Source: SZUA-442 sp963792405 (GTDB taxonomy: Bacteria; Actinomycetota; Acidimicrobiia; Spongiisociales; UBA5794). From it: a DNA stretch of 64,000 nt. The notes under the pieces are model-generated. The model was given only the letters and a program-made list of their open reading frames with translations. It was not told the origin of the DNA and made no database searches. Both the position numbers and the translations under genes were made by a program. Of the stretch, positions 8,017 through 16,889 are shown in pieces. The stretch spans positions 1 to 64,000 of the forward strand of contig CAWBVU010000006.1 of assembly GCA_963792405.1 (NCBI GenBank). Direction: 5' to 3'. Numbering within the stretch: the stretch's first letter is position 1; each line of letters opens with the position of its first letter.

Positions 8017-8043
8017 TGTCGAAAACGGTGGCGGCCGTTCGTC
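8017..8043 (+). promoter_or_regulatory. Candidate ECF-type promoter before the DGPF/ECF42 genes
   Basis: TGTCGA (8017-8022) and CGTC (8040-8043) are separated by 17 bp, about 37 bp before the DGPF start. Promoters of this shape (TGTC-type -35, CG-containing -10) are used by ECF41/ECF42-like sigma factors, which commonly control their own operon. Assignment is by eye. Confidence 0.4.
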
Positions 8044-8079
8044 GTATCGGCGAAGGTATCCGTCGAAAGGAGCATCAGG

Positions 8080-8442
8080 ATGCCCAGATATGCAGCACTC
8101 ATCTACTCGCCCGCCGACACGGAAGGCACCGGCTCGCCCGAGGAGTGGGAGGCCGTGATGGCCGAGTACAACGAGTTCGGGGCCAAGGCGGGCACCGCAG
8201 GCGTCGTGGTCGGTGGAGAGGCCCTTCAGGACACGGCCACCGCCACCACCGTGCAGGCGAAGGAGAAGGGTGGCGAGATCGTCACCACCGATGGTCCCTT
8301 CGCCGAGACGAAGGACGTGCTCGGGGGGTTCTACCTCCTCGAGTGTGCCGACCTCGACGAGGCCATCCAGTGGGCAGCGCAGATCCCGGGCGCGTGGCAC
8401 GGGAAGGTCGAGGTGCGGCCCGTGATTGACTTCGCTGAGTGA
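8080..8442 (+). CDS. DGPF/YCII-related protein, ECF42 partner
   Basis: 120 residues of the YCII-related dimeric alpha-beta barrel, with the family motif DGPFAETKD at about residues 68-76 and the typical end LDEAIQWAAQIPGAWHGKVE. DGPF proteins are the conserved partners of ECF42 sigma factors; their biochemical role is not settled. ATG 8080 follows AAAGGAG by seven bases. The stop overlaps the sigma factor start by four bases (GTGA), so the two are co-translated. No catalytic residues can be assigned with confidence. Confidence 0.9.
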   Translation: MPRYAALIYSPADTEGTGSPEEWEAVMAEYNEFGAKAGTAGVVVGGEALQDTATATTVQAKEKGGEIVTTDGPFAETKDVLGGFYLLECADLDEAIQWAAQIPGAWHGKVEVRPVIDFAE

Positions 8443-9656
8443 GGCGATCGGTCGAGGACACCATCAGGCAGGAGGGTGGCCAGGTGCTGGCCACCCTCAT
8501 CCGCCTCGCCGGCGACTTCACCATCGCCGAGGATGCCCTGCAGGAGGCGAGCATCGTCGCCCTCGACCACTGGGGGCGGGTGGGGGTGCCGCGCAACCCC
8601 GCCGCATGGCTCACGAAGGTCGCACGCAACAAGGCCCTCGACCATATGCGGAGGGAATCGCGCCGTGCCGACAAGGAACGGGAGGCGATGCGCCTCCTCT
8701 CGAGCTCCGACGAGGGGATCGAGGCGACGGATCCGCTGCGGCTCGTGTTCACCTGCTGCCATCCTGCGCTGTCGCCTGAGGCGCGGATCGCGCTCACGCT
8801 GCGCACCATCTCCCAGCTCTCCACGCGCGAGATCGCGCGGGCGTTCCTCGAACCTGAACCGACCGTCGCCCAACGCATCTCGAGAGCAAAGCGGAAGATC
8901 GAGGTCGCCGGCATCCCCTACCGGGTGCCAGACGACGCAGAGCTCCCCGACCGGCTGCCCGCCGTGCTCCAGGTGCTGTATGTGACCTTCACGGCGGGGT
9001 ATGCCGCCTTCGACGGGGCAGCCGACGGCAGGGTCGAGCTGGGAGAGGAAGCCATCCGCTTGACGAGGATGCTGGCCCACCTCATGCCCGATGAGCCTGA
9101 CGTCCGATACCTGCTCGCCCTCATGCTCGCGACCTGGGCTCGTCGAGCCACGAGGGTCGATGATCACGGCGACCTGGTGCTCCTAGAGGACCAGGATCGC
9201 AGCCGGTGGGACCGCGACGCCATCGCCGAAGCCGCGGCGATCGTGTCCGCGGAACCACACTCGACCGACGGAGGGTGGTACGGGCTGCAGGCAGCGATCG
9301 CGGTCACCCACAGCACCTCCGCCACCTTCGCCGACACCGACTGGGCCCACATCGCCGGCCTCTACGCCGAGCTGGAGGCGGTCAACCCGTCACCTGTCGT
9401 GCGGGTCAACCGGGCGGTCGCCGTGGCGCACGCCGCAGGCCCTCTCGAGGGCCTCGCGCTCCTCGACGCCGTCGACGGACTCCCGGGCATGCGGGCGTGG
9501 CACCTGTACTGGTCGTCGCGCGCGGAACTCCTGCGACGCATCGGGAGGGACGACGAGGCGGCAGCCTGTCTTCGGCGTGCCCTCGAGTGCCCGATGAACG
9601 ATGCGGACAGGCGGTTCCTCGAGGCGAAGCTCGCGGCGCTCGATCCCGGATCGTGA
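8439..9656 (+). CDS. RNA polymerase ECF sigma factor, ECF42 type with long C-terminal extension
   Basis: 405 residues, about twice a simple ECF factor. The first ~170 residues hold sigma region 2 (LIRLAGDFTIAEDALQEA, PAAWLTKVARNKALDHMRR) and region 4 (LRTISQLSTREIARAFLEPE, AQRISRAKRKI). The remaining ~230 residues form the helical, TPR-like DUF6596 extension (YLLALMLATWARRATRV, NRAVAVAHAAGPLEGLALL) that in this family is needed for activity and takes the place of an anti-sigma. No anti-sigma gene is nearby, as expected. Start is GTG 8439, overlapping the DGPF stop. It likely transcribes its own operon from the site at 8017-8043. Confidence 0.92.
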   Translation: MRRSVEDTIRQEGGQVLATLIRLAGDFTIAEDALQEASIVALDHWGRVGVPRNPAAWLTKVARNKALDHMRRESRRADKEREAMRLLSSSDEGIEATDPLRLVFTCCHPALSPEARIALTLRTISQLSTREIARAFLEPEPTVAQRISRAKRKIEVAGIPYRVPDDAELPDRLPAVLQVLYVTFTAGYAAFDGAADGRVELGEEAIRLTRMLAHLMPDEPDVRYLLALMLATWARRATRVDDHGDLVLLEDQDRSRWDRDAIAEAAAIVSAEPHSTDGGWYGLQAAIAVTHSTSATFADTDWAHIAGLYAELEAVNPSPVVRVNRAVAVAHAAGPLEGLALLDAVDGLPGMRAWHLYWSSRAELLRRIGRDDEAAACLRRALECPMNDADRRFLEAKLAALDPGS

Positions 9657-9676
9657 GCATTCCCGACCGGTTCGCC

Positions 9677-10069
9677 TCATTCCGCCTCGGTCGGTGCGGC
9701 AGGTCGAGCCTGCATGACATCGAAGACGTTGCCCTCCGGATCGGCGCAGATGTTCCACACGTGGCCCTGCCACTCCTGTCGCTCGCCCACGGAACCGCCG
9801 AGGTCCCTGACTCGGCCGAGGCAGGCATCGAGGTCCTCCACCGCGAAGTCGAGATGCACACGGTTCTTGCCGACCTTCGGCTCGGGCACCCGCTGGAGCC
9901 AGATCGTGACCTTGCGGTCAGGGGCATGGGCAAGGAAGCCGAAGTGCTCCACGGTCTGGAACTGCACGTCGAGAAGCGTGCCCCAGAACGAGGTCATCAC
10001 CTCGAGGTCCGCGCAATCGATCGTCGTCGCGATCATCACGGGCACGTCGTGTCGCCGGTCGTCCGTCAT
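9677..10069 (-). CDS. VOC family protein (glyoxalase-like domain)
   Basis: 130 residues from ATG 10069; longer in-frame starts would add a tail with no family similarity. The sequence follows the VOC pattern: TTIDCADLEVMTSFWGTLLDV at the start, RVHLDFAVEDLDACLGRVRDLG in the second module and WNICADPEGNVFDVMQA at the end. The last motif (DPEGNxF) is typical of the PhnB/glyoxalase-like group found widely in actinobacteria. It is convergent with the ECF42 sigma gene, with only 20 bp between stops. The substrate is unknown. Confidence 0.88.
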   Translation of the reverse strand: MTDDRRHDVPVMIATTIDCADLEVMTSFWGTLLDVQFQTVEHFGFLAHAPDRKVTIWLQRVPEPKVGKNRVHLDFAVEDLDACLGRVRDLGGSVGERQEWQGHVWNICADPEGNVFDVMQARPAAPTEAE

Positions 10070-10176
10070 CGGGCGGATCATACGGATCGGACACGTTGGG
10101 ACGCCGCCACCGTCGCGCACGTCGTCACGGAGTAGTGTCGACGTCGACCTCCGAGCTGAGAGGAGTGGCTGATCGC

Positions 10177-10662
10177 ATGCCGGATTCGAAGGCGTTCGAC
10201 ATCGCAGAGGGACATCGGGTCATGGCAGCAGAATGCTTCAATCGCGCCTGGGCGCTGCTCGACCTACCGGAGCGAACGCCGGCTGAGACGGCCGAGATGG
10301 TCGACGCCGCCCACGCCTCTCGCTACCACTGGGTCCACCGTGACGACGTCCAGCCCCGCAACGTCGCCATCTCGGCATGGCAGCTCTCGAGGGTGTATGC
10401 CGCCGCAGGGAATCCGACCCTGGCGGCGTCGTTCGGGCGCGAGTCGCTCGACCTGTGCGAGCGATACGAGCTCCCGCCCTTCCTCGTCGGGTACGCCCAC
10501 GAGGCGCTCGCAAGGGCTGCGATGCTCGACGGCGACGTCGAGTTCGCAGGCTTCCACCTCGCACGGGCGCGCGACGCCGCCGACGAGGTGGGGGATCAGG
10601 ACGATCGCGCGATGCTGGCGGCCGACCTCGACGAGATCACCGGTTCACTCCCAGCGGACTGA
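10177..10662 (+). CDS. Hypothetical helical (TPR-like) protein
   Basis: 161 residues, not assigned to a named family. The sequence is almost entirely amphipathic helices with TPR-like spacing (ISAWQLSRVYAAAGNPTLAASFGRESL, YAHEALARAAMLDGDVEFAGFHLARA) and a conserved-looking HASRYHWVHRDDVQPRNVA segment (split here around residues 47-66). There is no signal peptide or membrane segment, so it is cytosolic. AGGAG lies about eleven bases before ATG 10177; a GTG at 10165 is also in frame. Its start is divergent from the VOC gene, with 107 bp between. Confidence 0.75.
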   Translation: MPDSKAFDIAEGHRVMAAECFNRAWALLDLPERTPAETAEMVDAAHASRYHWVHRDDVQPRNVAISAWQLSRVYAAAGNPTLAASFGRESLDLCERYELPPFLVGYAHEALARAAMLDGDVEFAGFHLARARDAADEVGDQDDRAMLAADLDEITGSLPAD

Positions 10663-10670
10663 GGGCTCCG

Positions 10671-10997
10671 CTACGTCCCCGGGAGGATGTCGACCTCGGT
10701 TGCGCCCTTGTAGAGCGTGGCCTGCCATGGGCGGGTCTGGTCGACGAAATCCATGAACTCCTGGGTGAGGCGCACGCCTGCCTCGTCCCCGAAGCCCGAC
10801 CCGAGCGCGGCGTACCCGTCGATCCCCCATCGCGTCTCACAGGCATAGTCGCCGAAGCCCCGCACGGTGAAGTAGGTGCCCTCGTAGTCCCAGCCGTCGG
10901 GTGCGCTCTCGCGGAGTGCGGCGTCGTGGTCGATGAGCCACGCCCGGAACTCCTCGTTCCTCGCAGGCTTGATGTCATAGCGCAATGTGTACTGCAT
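10671..10997 (-). CDS. Hypothetical small protein, possible dimeric alpha-beta barrel
   Basis: 108 residues, beginning MQYTLRYDIKPARNEEFRAWL, which fits the first strand and helix of a ferredoxin-like dimeric alpha-beta barrel (NIPSNAP/antibiotic monooxygenase-like). The rest, including TYFTVRGFGDYACETRWGID and LTQEFMDFVDQTRPW, gives alternating strands and helices of the right length. AAGGAGGG sits six bases upstream of ATG 10997. It is convergent with the helical protein (stops 8 bp apart) and divergent from the M28 peptidase. No function is claimed. Confidence 0.75.
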   Translation of the reverse strand: MQYTLRYDIKPARNEEFRAWLIDHDAALRESAPDGWDYEGTYFTVRGFGDYACETRWGIDGYAALGSGFGDEAGVRLTQEFMDFVDQTRPWQATLYKGATEVDILPGT

Positions 10998-11121
10998 GTG
11001 CCCTCCTTGGTCGCTTCAACCCTGCCGACGACCCTACCGATCGGGATCCCACGATGCGATGGGCCTCGCACCCAACCGCTCCGCATGTGACAATCGGGAG
11101 GAGCAGCGAAGTGGGCACACG

Positions 11122-12768
11122 ATGCCGCGACGAGGCGAACGGATCTTCGGCATCCCTGCCACAGCCGTCATGTGGGTGGTGGCACTGGCGATCGCCGGGA
11201 TCTCCACGACGACGGTGCTCGCACCCTCGGTCGAACGGTCGACGAACGCCTCGGGGATCCCCATCGATCGCCTCCGTGCACACGTCGACGCGATCGGACG
11301 CGCACCGCACCCGATCGGTTCCGACGAGATCGGCCGTGTCCGCGAGTACCTCGTCACTGAACTGGACGCCGTCGGCCTCGTCCCCGAACTCCAGACGGTG
11401 TCCGCACCGGACTGGTTCGGCGCCCCAGGCGACACGGTCGAGGTCACGAATGTGATGGCACGCGTGCCGGGCACCGGGGACGGCACGGCGATCCTCCTGA
11501 TGGCCCACTACGACACCGTGCCCGTCACACCGGGGGCCAACGACAACTCGACGGCGGTGGCGGCCCTCATCGAGGCCGGGCGCGCCCTCACCGCTGCCCC
11601 GCCGGGGCTGAACGACGTGATCGTGCTGTTCACTGACGGGGAGGAGCCGAACCCTCGCTTCGGCGCGTCGGCGTTCGCCGAGCACCCCTGGTTCGGCGAC
11701 GTTGCGTTGGCGGTGAACCTCGAGGCCATCGGGGAGTCAGGGCCCGCCATGCTGGTGGAGGCCAGTGGAAATGTCGGTGAGCTCCTCGACGGTCTCGCAT
11801 CGGTCGACAGTCCGGTGGCCTTCTCCTTCCTCACCAAGACGGCAGACCTCATCGGAGGTGCCTCGACGGATTTCGACGTGATTCGGGACGCTGGTGTCCC
11901 CGGGCTCAACTTCGCCTACCTGCGTGGATCGTCGATCTACCACACCGAGGCCGACGACCTTTCAAGGGTCAACGAGGAGGGCATGGCCCACGATGCCGCC
12001 ATCGTGGTGGGCCTCGCCCGTCACTTCGGGAACCTCGACCTCGCAGCACTCGAGGGTGCCGACGACCCTGTCTTCTTCGCGATCCCGCTTCGGATCGTCG
12101 TGCGGCACCCTGCAACCTGGGTCACCGGTGTCGCCATCGCCGTGGTCGTTCTGCTCGTCGTCGGCCTCGCGCACACGGTGTCGCGTCGTCCCTTCCCCTG
12201 GCGACCACTCGTGCGCGGCATGGGGCTTGCCATGGCCGGTGCGCTGGCGGCAGCGACGATCGGGACCGTGCTGTGGATGGTGATCGCTGCGTTGCGCCCC
12301 ACCATGGGCGTGATCGAGGGCTACGTCTACCTCGCCTTGCTCCTCGCCGTCGCAGGAGGGTGCTGGGCGCTCGCGTGGGGTCGTGCCGGCGCCACCCGCG
12401 CCGACGTGGTCGGAGGGATGATCGTCGTGTGGGCCGCGCTCGCCGCGGTGGCCGGTACCACCATTCCCCTGATCGGGTACCTGTTCGCCTGGCCCGCGCT
12501 CGCCGCCACTGTTGCCCTGGCCATGAGGTCCTTCGTGCCGAGCTCGATCGGGTGGCGGCTCACAGCAATGGTCATCGTGGTGGTTCCCACGACGATCCTC
12601 CTCACGCCTGCGATCGACACCTTCTTCCTCTTCGCCACCCCGCGACCCGGCAGCCCCGATTCGCAGCTCCCGTCGGCGGTGGCCGCGGCGGTCCTCCTCG
12701 CCTACCTGGTGATCGGGCTCGTCGCGTCTGCCGCGGATCCCCATGCCACTGCATCGTTCGAGGATTGA
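11122..12768 (+). CDS. M28 family zinc aminopeptidase with membrane C-terminus
   Basis: 548 residues. An N-terminal helix (about 14-32) anchors the protein; the peptidase domain (about 45-305) lies outside the membrane. All M28 zinc ligands and catalytic acids are visible: H129 in LLMAHYD, D141 in GANDNSTA, E174/E175 in TDGEEPNP, a mid-domain Glu in NLEAIGES and H274 in SIYHTEADD. The remaining ~230 residues contain about seven hydrophobic helices, as in Fxna/ERMP1-like membrane peptidases. It should remove N-terminal residues from peptides at the outer face. The best ribosome site (GGGAGGAG) is about 17 bases from ATG 11122, which is longer than usual. Confidence 0.9.
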   Translation: MPRRGERIFGIPATAVMWVVALAIAGISTTTVLAPSVERSTNASGIPIDRLRAHVDAIGRAPHPIGSDEIGRVREYLVTELDAVGLVPELQTVSAPDWFGAPGDTVEVTNVMARVPGTGDGTAILLMAHYDTVPVTPGANDNSTAVAALIEAGRALTAAPPGLNDVIVLFTDGEEPNPRFGASAFAEHPWFGDVALAVNLEAIGESGPAMLVEASGNVGELLDGLASVDSPVAFSFLTKTADLIGGASTDFDVIRDAGVPGLNFAYLRGSSIYHTEADDLSRVNEEGMAHDAAIVVGLARHFGNLDLAALEGADDPVFFAIPLRIVVRHPATWVTGVAIAVVVLLVVGLAHTVSRRPFPWRPLVRGMGLAMAGALAAATIGTVLWMVIAALRPTMGVIEGYVYLALLLAVAGGCWALAWGRAGATRADVVGGMIVVWAALAAVAGTTIPLIGYLFAWPALAATVALAMRSFVPSSIGWRLTAMVIVVVPTTILLTPAIDTFFLFATPRPGSPDSQLPSAVAAAVLLAYLVIGLVASAADPHATASFED

Positions 12769-12803
12769 GCCCTTGCGGGAGGTCGTGCGGCAAGGCCTTC
12801 GCC

Positions 12804-13868
12804 TCAGTTGGTCCAGAGGCGATCGATCGCTGCAACCAGATCGAGTGACGGGTGGCTCCGCCGCGCATCGGACGCCAGATCGGTGAGGTTGCCGATGGGA
12901 TCCTCCGATGACAGGTCGTGGAACTCGAAGGTCGGGCCAGCGACCTCCCCCGCCCCCAAAGGGCATGTCATCAGGTAGCGGGCGACGGGTCGCATCAGGC
13001 CGGACATGATCCCGTAGAGGTCCCCGACGCGTTGCCCCTTCCCGGGAGCGTCGCTGAAGAGGTCCTGCATCGTCAGCATCAGGTATCGGTACAGGCCGTT
13101 GAAGAGGTCCACGACGGGGACGAGGTCCTCCGGCATCTCGTCACGCCTCGGGTTGACCCGCGCTGGCCTGACCCGCGGGCGAGCGATCTTCCCGTCGGCG
13201 ATGGCCTTGAACTTGTGGTAGTGGGTCAGCTCCTGGTGTGCGGGATCGGCCCACCGATGGTCACTGAGGCCCTCACCCTGGTGGACGATCACCTCGATGG
13301 CACGGCATGCCGACTCCACATCGACGACGGCCATGAGGCCGCCGCTGTCCTCGGCGTCGAACGCGACCGGCGCGTAGAACGCGGGGTCCGCCATCTGACG
13401 TTCGGGACGGGGATCGGCGAACAAGGCAGGATCATCGGCGAGCTCGTGGATCGAGCGCTCGAGCGCGTGATAGAACTGGCCGAGGGTCTCGTACACGTCG
13501 GGTTCCGGTGGTGCATCGTGCGCCTCGGGGCGCTCGATCACCATGTAGGTGTCGCGGATCTGTTCGGGCGTGGCCGGTGCGAGGTTCAGGATCAGCTCCG
13601 GCTGATGGTGCTTCAACGGTGCCGGGTACACCGGAAGGATGCGCGGATCCGTGAAGTCCGGCGTTCGCCCGAGCCCGATGAGCAGGTTCGCACAGAGGGC
13701 CACGTGGAGCATCTCCTCCGCCGCCACCGACCGCACCATCGCCGCCGCGTCGGATTCCTGGTCCTCGATCGAGTACAGCCCGTACAGGTACAGGGGGATG
13801 GTCGAGAGTTCCACCTCGACCGCCAACGCGACATGTGCCGCCAAATCGCCCACCGAGGAGAAGAGCAT
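12804..13868 (-). CDS. Ferritin-like (VioB/RebD C-terminal-like) protein
   Basis: 354 residues. The start, HVALAVEVELSTIPLYLYGLYSI, and the following VAAEEMLHVALCANLLIGLG match the ferritin-like PF12902 domain that forms part of iminophenyl-pyruvate dimer synthases (VioB, RebD, StaD). Here the domain stands alone, without the large VioB N-terminal part. Later His-rich motifs (HQELTHYHKFKAI) fit a four-helix di-metal site, with Glu from VELSTIP and EEMLH as likely ligands. Stand-alone members are widespread in actinobacteria and their reaction is unknown. It is convergent with the M28 gene. Confidence 0.85.
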   Translation of the reverse strand: MLFSSVGDLAAHVALAVEVELSTIPLYLYGLYSIEDQESDAAAMVRSVAAEEMLHVALCANLLIGLGRTPDFTDPRILPVYPAPLKHHQPELILNLAPATPEQIRDTYMVIERPEAHDAPPEPDVYETLGQFYHALERSIHELADDPALFADPRPERQMADPAFYAPVAFDAEDSGGLMAVVDVESACRAIEVIVHQGEGLSDHRWADPAHQELTHYHKFKAIADGKIARPRVRPARVNPRRDEMPEDLVPVVDLFNGLYRYLMLTMQDLFSDAPGKGQRVGDLYGIMSGLMRPVARYLMTCPLGAGEVAGPTFEFHDLSSEDPIGNLTDLASDARRSHPSLDLVAAIDRLWTN

Positions 13869-13950
13869 GCCCCCAATCTACGGATTCACTCCCCGAGATG
13901 TCGGCTGGGGCACGGGTGCGTGTGGGAGCGTCCCCGTCGGTCCGCGTCGT

Positions 13951-14486
13951 TCAGTCGACGCGCACGACGGGCGGCGGCTCCCATGACCCATCGAGGGCGG
14001 CCGCCTCGGGCCAGTAGAGGCGCATCGCGAGGTAGAACGGACCGTCCGGCGTAGGGAGCCAGTTCGCACGGGCGACCGGGCCCTCCGGCTGGGTGCGCTG
14101 CATCGTGATCGTGAGTGATCCGTCGTCGTCGTGGATGAGCCCCTCGGTCAGGGCGTTGATGAGATAGCGATCGATCGGGTTCTCGACGAGGTACCCGCCC
14201 GTGCCGCAGGCACGGTCAACACCAGCGGTCCGGCACGGAGGTCGAGGAGCGCGAACGAATACGGCGTGTCCGCGTTGGGCGTGATCACGTCCCGGAAGCG
14301 ATGGTCCAGGGTGACGGGATCACCATAGGGTCCACCGTTGGCAGGGCCCCGATAGGCGGGGGAGTCGGGGTCGAGGTAGGTCGCGTACCCGTAGCGGTAT
14401 CCCATGAGCATCGGGAAGGCGTAGAGGTACGCCTCGCGAGTGATCTCGGTGATCTCCGAAGGTGTGAGAGTGGGATCGACGTTCAT
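13951..14486 (-). pseudogene. DUF1254/DUF1214 protein remnant with internal deletion and frame change
   Basis: ATG 14486, preceded by GAGGAG at eight bases, opens a DUF1254 domain start (EAYLYAFPMLMGYRYGYA, DVITPNADTPYSFALLDL). At about 14215 the sequence jumps to a DUF1214 ending read in another frame: GGYLVENPIDRYLINAL, DGSLTITMQ, NWLPTPDGPFYLAMRLYWP, DGSWEPPPVVRVD and stop at 13951. The total of 536 nt is not a multiple of three, and the product would be ~178 residues against 330-480 for intact members. Both the central part and the frame are lost, so the gene is dead or misassembled. Intact relatives are of unknown function, often linked to envelope stress. Confidence 0.8.
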
Positions 14487-14514
14487 GGGAGCATCTCCTC
14501 GTCGGCAGGACGGA

Positions 14515-14874
14515 TCATCCGTGCGGCGTCGTGATCTCGATGATGGTGTCGATGTGTCGGGCGAAGACCCGCCACTGCCATCCGTATTTCGAGGCGAGAG
14601 CCGAACGGGCACGGTCGGCCTCGGCACCCGAGAGGAGTCGTGCATCGCCGTCGACGGTGCCGCCCCCCTTGAGCTTGCCACGGAAGTTGGACGCCGCCAT
14701 CGTGACCGTGGCGTCGTTGCGGATCCGCTTCACCTTCCCGGTGGAGGCACCCGTGGCCACGACGATGGCGTCCCCGTGATGGGCGAACCACACGGTCGTC
14801 GGCATCGGCGTCCCATCCCTTCGATAGGTGGTGAGGACGATGAACTGCTGGTCGCGGAGATCGTCGAAGGTCAT
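14515..14874 (-). CDS. PPOX-class F420/FMN-dependent oxidoreductase
   Basis: 119 residues of the split-barrel flavin fold. QQFIVLTTYRRDGTPMPTTVWF is the characteristic first beta hairpin, and KVKRIRNDATVTMAASNFRGK the cofactor phosphate-binding part. The closing region ASKYGWQWRVFA... is typical of the PPOX class F420-dependent group found in actinobacteria that make cofactor F420. Cofactor choice (F420 or FMN) is inferred from the family. It is 28 bp upstream of the DUF1254 remnant on the same strand and divergent from the acyl-CoA dehydrogenase. Confidence 0.88.
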   Translation of the reverse strand: MTFDDLRDQQFIVLTTYRRDGTPMPTTVWFAHHGDAIVVATGASTGKVKRIRNDATVTMAASNFRGKLKGGGTVDGDARLLSGAEADRARSALASKYGWQWRVFARHIDTIIEITTPHG

Positions 14875-15135
14875 GCCGAGAATGTAGGCCCGCGTGCGGT
14901 GCCGGCGGGCGTCCCGATCCGTGGTCGCCCATCCTTCGACCCGCGGTTCACGTCGATGCCGAGGATCACTCGGGTGAAGTGCTCGGCGAGGGCAGGGGCG
15001 TCGTCGGGGATGGAGCCCAGGCGGATGGGCGGCACCGATTCGGTAGGCCTCCGGCGGTCTCCTAGTCTGAGGGTGCCCGGCATCGTGTCGACAGGCACCC
15101 GAGAGCTGGCCAGCAACCGGGCGAGGAAGTGCACG
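14875..15135. other. Divergent intergenic region between F420-type and acyl-CoA dehydrogenase genes
   Basis: This 261-bp stretch must carry the promoters of both divergent genes. A -10-like TAGTCT near 15063 (+ strand) is the only element noticed, and is weak. A minus-strand open stretch near 14880-15030 has a protein-like look (ALAEHFTRVILGIDV) but no start or family match, so no gene is called. Confidence 0.4.
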
Positions 15136-16833
15136 ATGTTCTTGTTCCATCCCACCCTCCGGGACCGCAGCTACCCGGACGCCCGCTCCGATGAGGTGAT
15201 GGCGGCGACCGTCGGGTTCTTCGAGTCGAAGGGCCTCGCGGCGATCAAGGACGACGACCACGCCGCCGTCTGGTACCAGGACTTCGTCGACTTCGTAGGG
15301 CGTGAGGGCATCTTCGCCACGATGTGCACCCCTTCCGGGTACGGGGCGGACGACAGCCGGTGGGACACGTGGCGAGTCTGCGAGTTCGCCGAGATCCTCG
15401 GCTTCTACGGGCTCCCGTACTGGTACGTCTACCAGGTCACCGTGCTCGGCCTCGGCCCCATCTGGATGTCGGACAACGAGCCGCTCAAGGAACGGGCTGC
15501 CGCGCTCCTCGCCGACGGTGCCGTGTTCGCGTTCGGCCTGTCAGAGAAGGAACACGGTGCGGACCTGTACTCGACCGAGATGACCCTGACCGCGACGGGC
15601 GACGGCACCTACGTCGCCAACGGGTCGAAGTACTACATCGGCAACGGGAACAAGGCCGCGATGGTGTCGACCTTCGGCCGGATCGCCGACACGGGGGAGT
15701 TCGTGTTCTTCGTCGTCGACTCCCAGCACCCCGCCTACCACCTCGACAAGAACGTGGTGCACAGCCAGAACTTCGTCGCCGAGTTCCACCTCGAGGATTA
15801 CCCGATCACCGATGCCGACATCCTCGCGAGGGGCGAGGCGGCCTGGAACGCCGCCCTCAACACGGTCAACATCGGCAAGTACAACCTCGGCTGGGCGTCG
15901 ATCGGCATCGCCACGCACGCCTTCTACGAGGCGATCCAGCACGCCGCCAACCGGCACCTCTACGGCATGACCGTCACCGACTTCCCCCACGCCAAGCGGC
16001 TGTTCACCGATGCGTACGTGCGGCTCGTGGCGATGAAGTTGGTGGCGTTGCGGGCTGCCGACTACATGCGGTCGGCGAGCCCCGAGGATCGCCGGTACCT
16101 GCTCTACAACCCCGTCGTGAAGATGAAGGTCACCACCCAGGGTGAGGACGTGGTCGACCACGTCTGGGATGTCATCGCCGCCAGGGGATTCGAGAAGGAC
16201 ACCTACTTCGAGATGGCGTACCGCGACATCAGGGCCCTCCCGAAGCTGGAGGGCACGGTCCACGTGAACATCGCCCTCATCGTCAAGTTCATGCAGAACT
16301 ACTTCTTCGCACCCACCGACATGCCGGTGGTCGGCACCCGCGACGATGCCGCCAACGATGCCTTCCTCTTCGACCAGGGACCCACGAAGGGGCTCGGCAC
16401 CATCCAGTTCGGCGACTGGCAGGAGGTGTTCGCACGGTTCGACCTGCCGAATGTCGCGGTCTTCACCGAGCAGGCAGAGACGCTGAAGGACATGCTCGTG
16501 GCGGCACCGCCATCCGATGCCCAGACGAAGGACACGGACTGGCTCCTCGCCCTCGGCGAGCTCTTCACCCTCGTCGTCTACGGTCAATTGGTGCTCGAGA
16601 ACGCCGAACTGCACGGCATCGACCCCGATGTCCTCGACGAGTACTTCGACGTCGCCGTCCGTGACTTCTCCGGTTTCGCCGTCGGCCTCCTCGGCAAGGC
16701 AGGCACGTCGAGCGACCAGGCCGAGTTCTGCAGGGCGATGATCCGCACGCCGTCACACGATGCGGACCGCTACGAGCGTGTCTGGCGAGACCACGTGTAC
16801 GCCTTGCGCGACGCCTACACGATGGCAGAGTGA
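15136..16833 (+). CDS. Acyl-CoA dehydrogenase family protein
   Basis: 565 residues, longer than the ~380-residue core. The N-terminal helical domain (GFFESKGLAAIKDDDHAAVW) is followed by the flavin-binding beta domain (FAFGLSEKEHGADLYSTEM, YYIGNGNKAAMVSTFGRI) and the C-terminal helical bundle with YEAIQHAANRHLYG and YRDIRALPKLEGT, the latter containing the Glu-Gly-Thr near the usual catalytic base and adenine site. An extra ~150-residue tail follows, as in ACAD9-like and acyl-CoA oxidase-like members. It should oxidise an acyl-CoA to the enoyl-CoA, with FAD. Start ATG 15136 follows GAGGAA by nine bases. It is convergent with the broken SARP gene. Confidence 0.9.
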   Translation: MFLFHPTLRDRSYPDARSDEVMAATVGFFESKGLAAIKDDDHAAVWYQDFVDFVGREGIFATMCTPSGYGADDSRWDTWRVCEFAEILGFYGLPYWYVYQVTVLGLGPIWMSDNEPLKERAAALLADGAVFAFGLSEKEHGADLYSTEMTLTATGDGTYVANGSKYYIGNGNKAAMVSTFGRIADTGEFVFFVVDSQHPAYHLDKNVVHSQNFVAEFHLEDYPITDADILARGEAAWNAALNTVNIGKYNLGWASIGIATHAFYEAIQHAANRHLYGMTVTDFPHAKRLFTDAYVRLVAMKLVALRAADYMRSASPEDRRYLLYNPVVKMKVTTQGEDVVDHVWDVIAARGFEKDTYFEMAYRDIRALPKLEGTVHVNIALIVKFMQNYFFAPTDMPVVGTRDDAANDAFLFDQGPTKGLGTIQFGDWQEVFARFDLPNVAVFTEQAETLKDMLVAAPPSDAQTKDTDWLLALGELFTLVVYGQLVLENAELHGIDPDVLDEYFDVAVRDFSGFAVGLLGKAGTSSDQAEFCRAMIRTPSHDADRYERVWRDHVYALRDAYTMAE

Positions 16834-16889
16834 CATCGTGTAGGGCGGGCCACCCGTCGACGCCGCCGTGCCGCCCGTGATCGGCGGGA

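Noticed and set aside
14871..15155. Short - strand frame in the gap before the acyl-CoA dehydrogenase (ALAEHFTRVILGIDV)
   Set aside because: Part looks protein-like but there is no ribosome site or recognisable domain and it overlaps the F420-type gene start.
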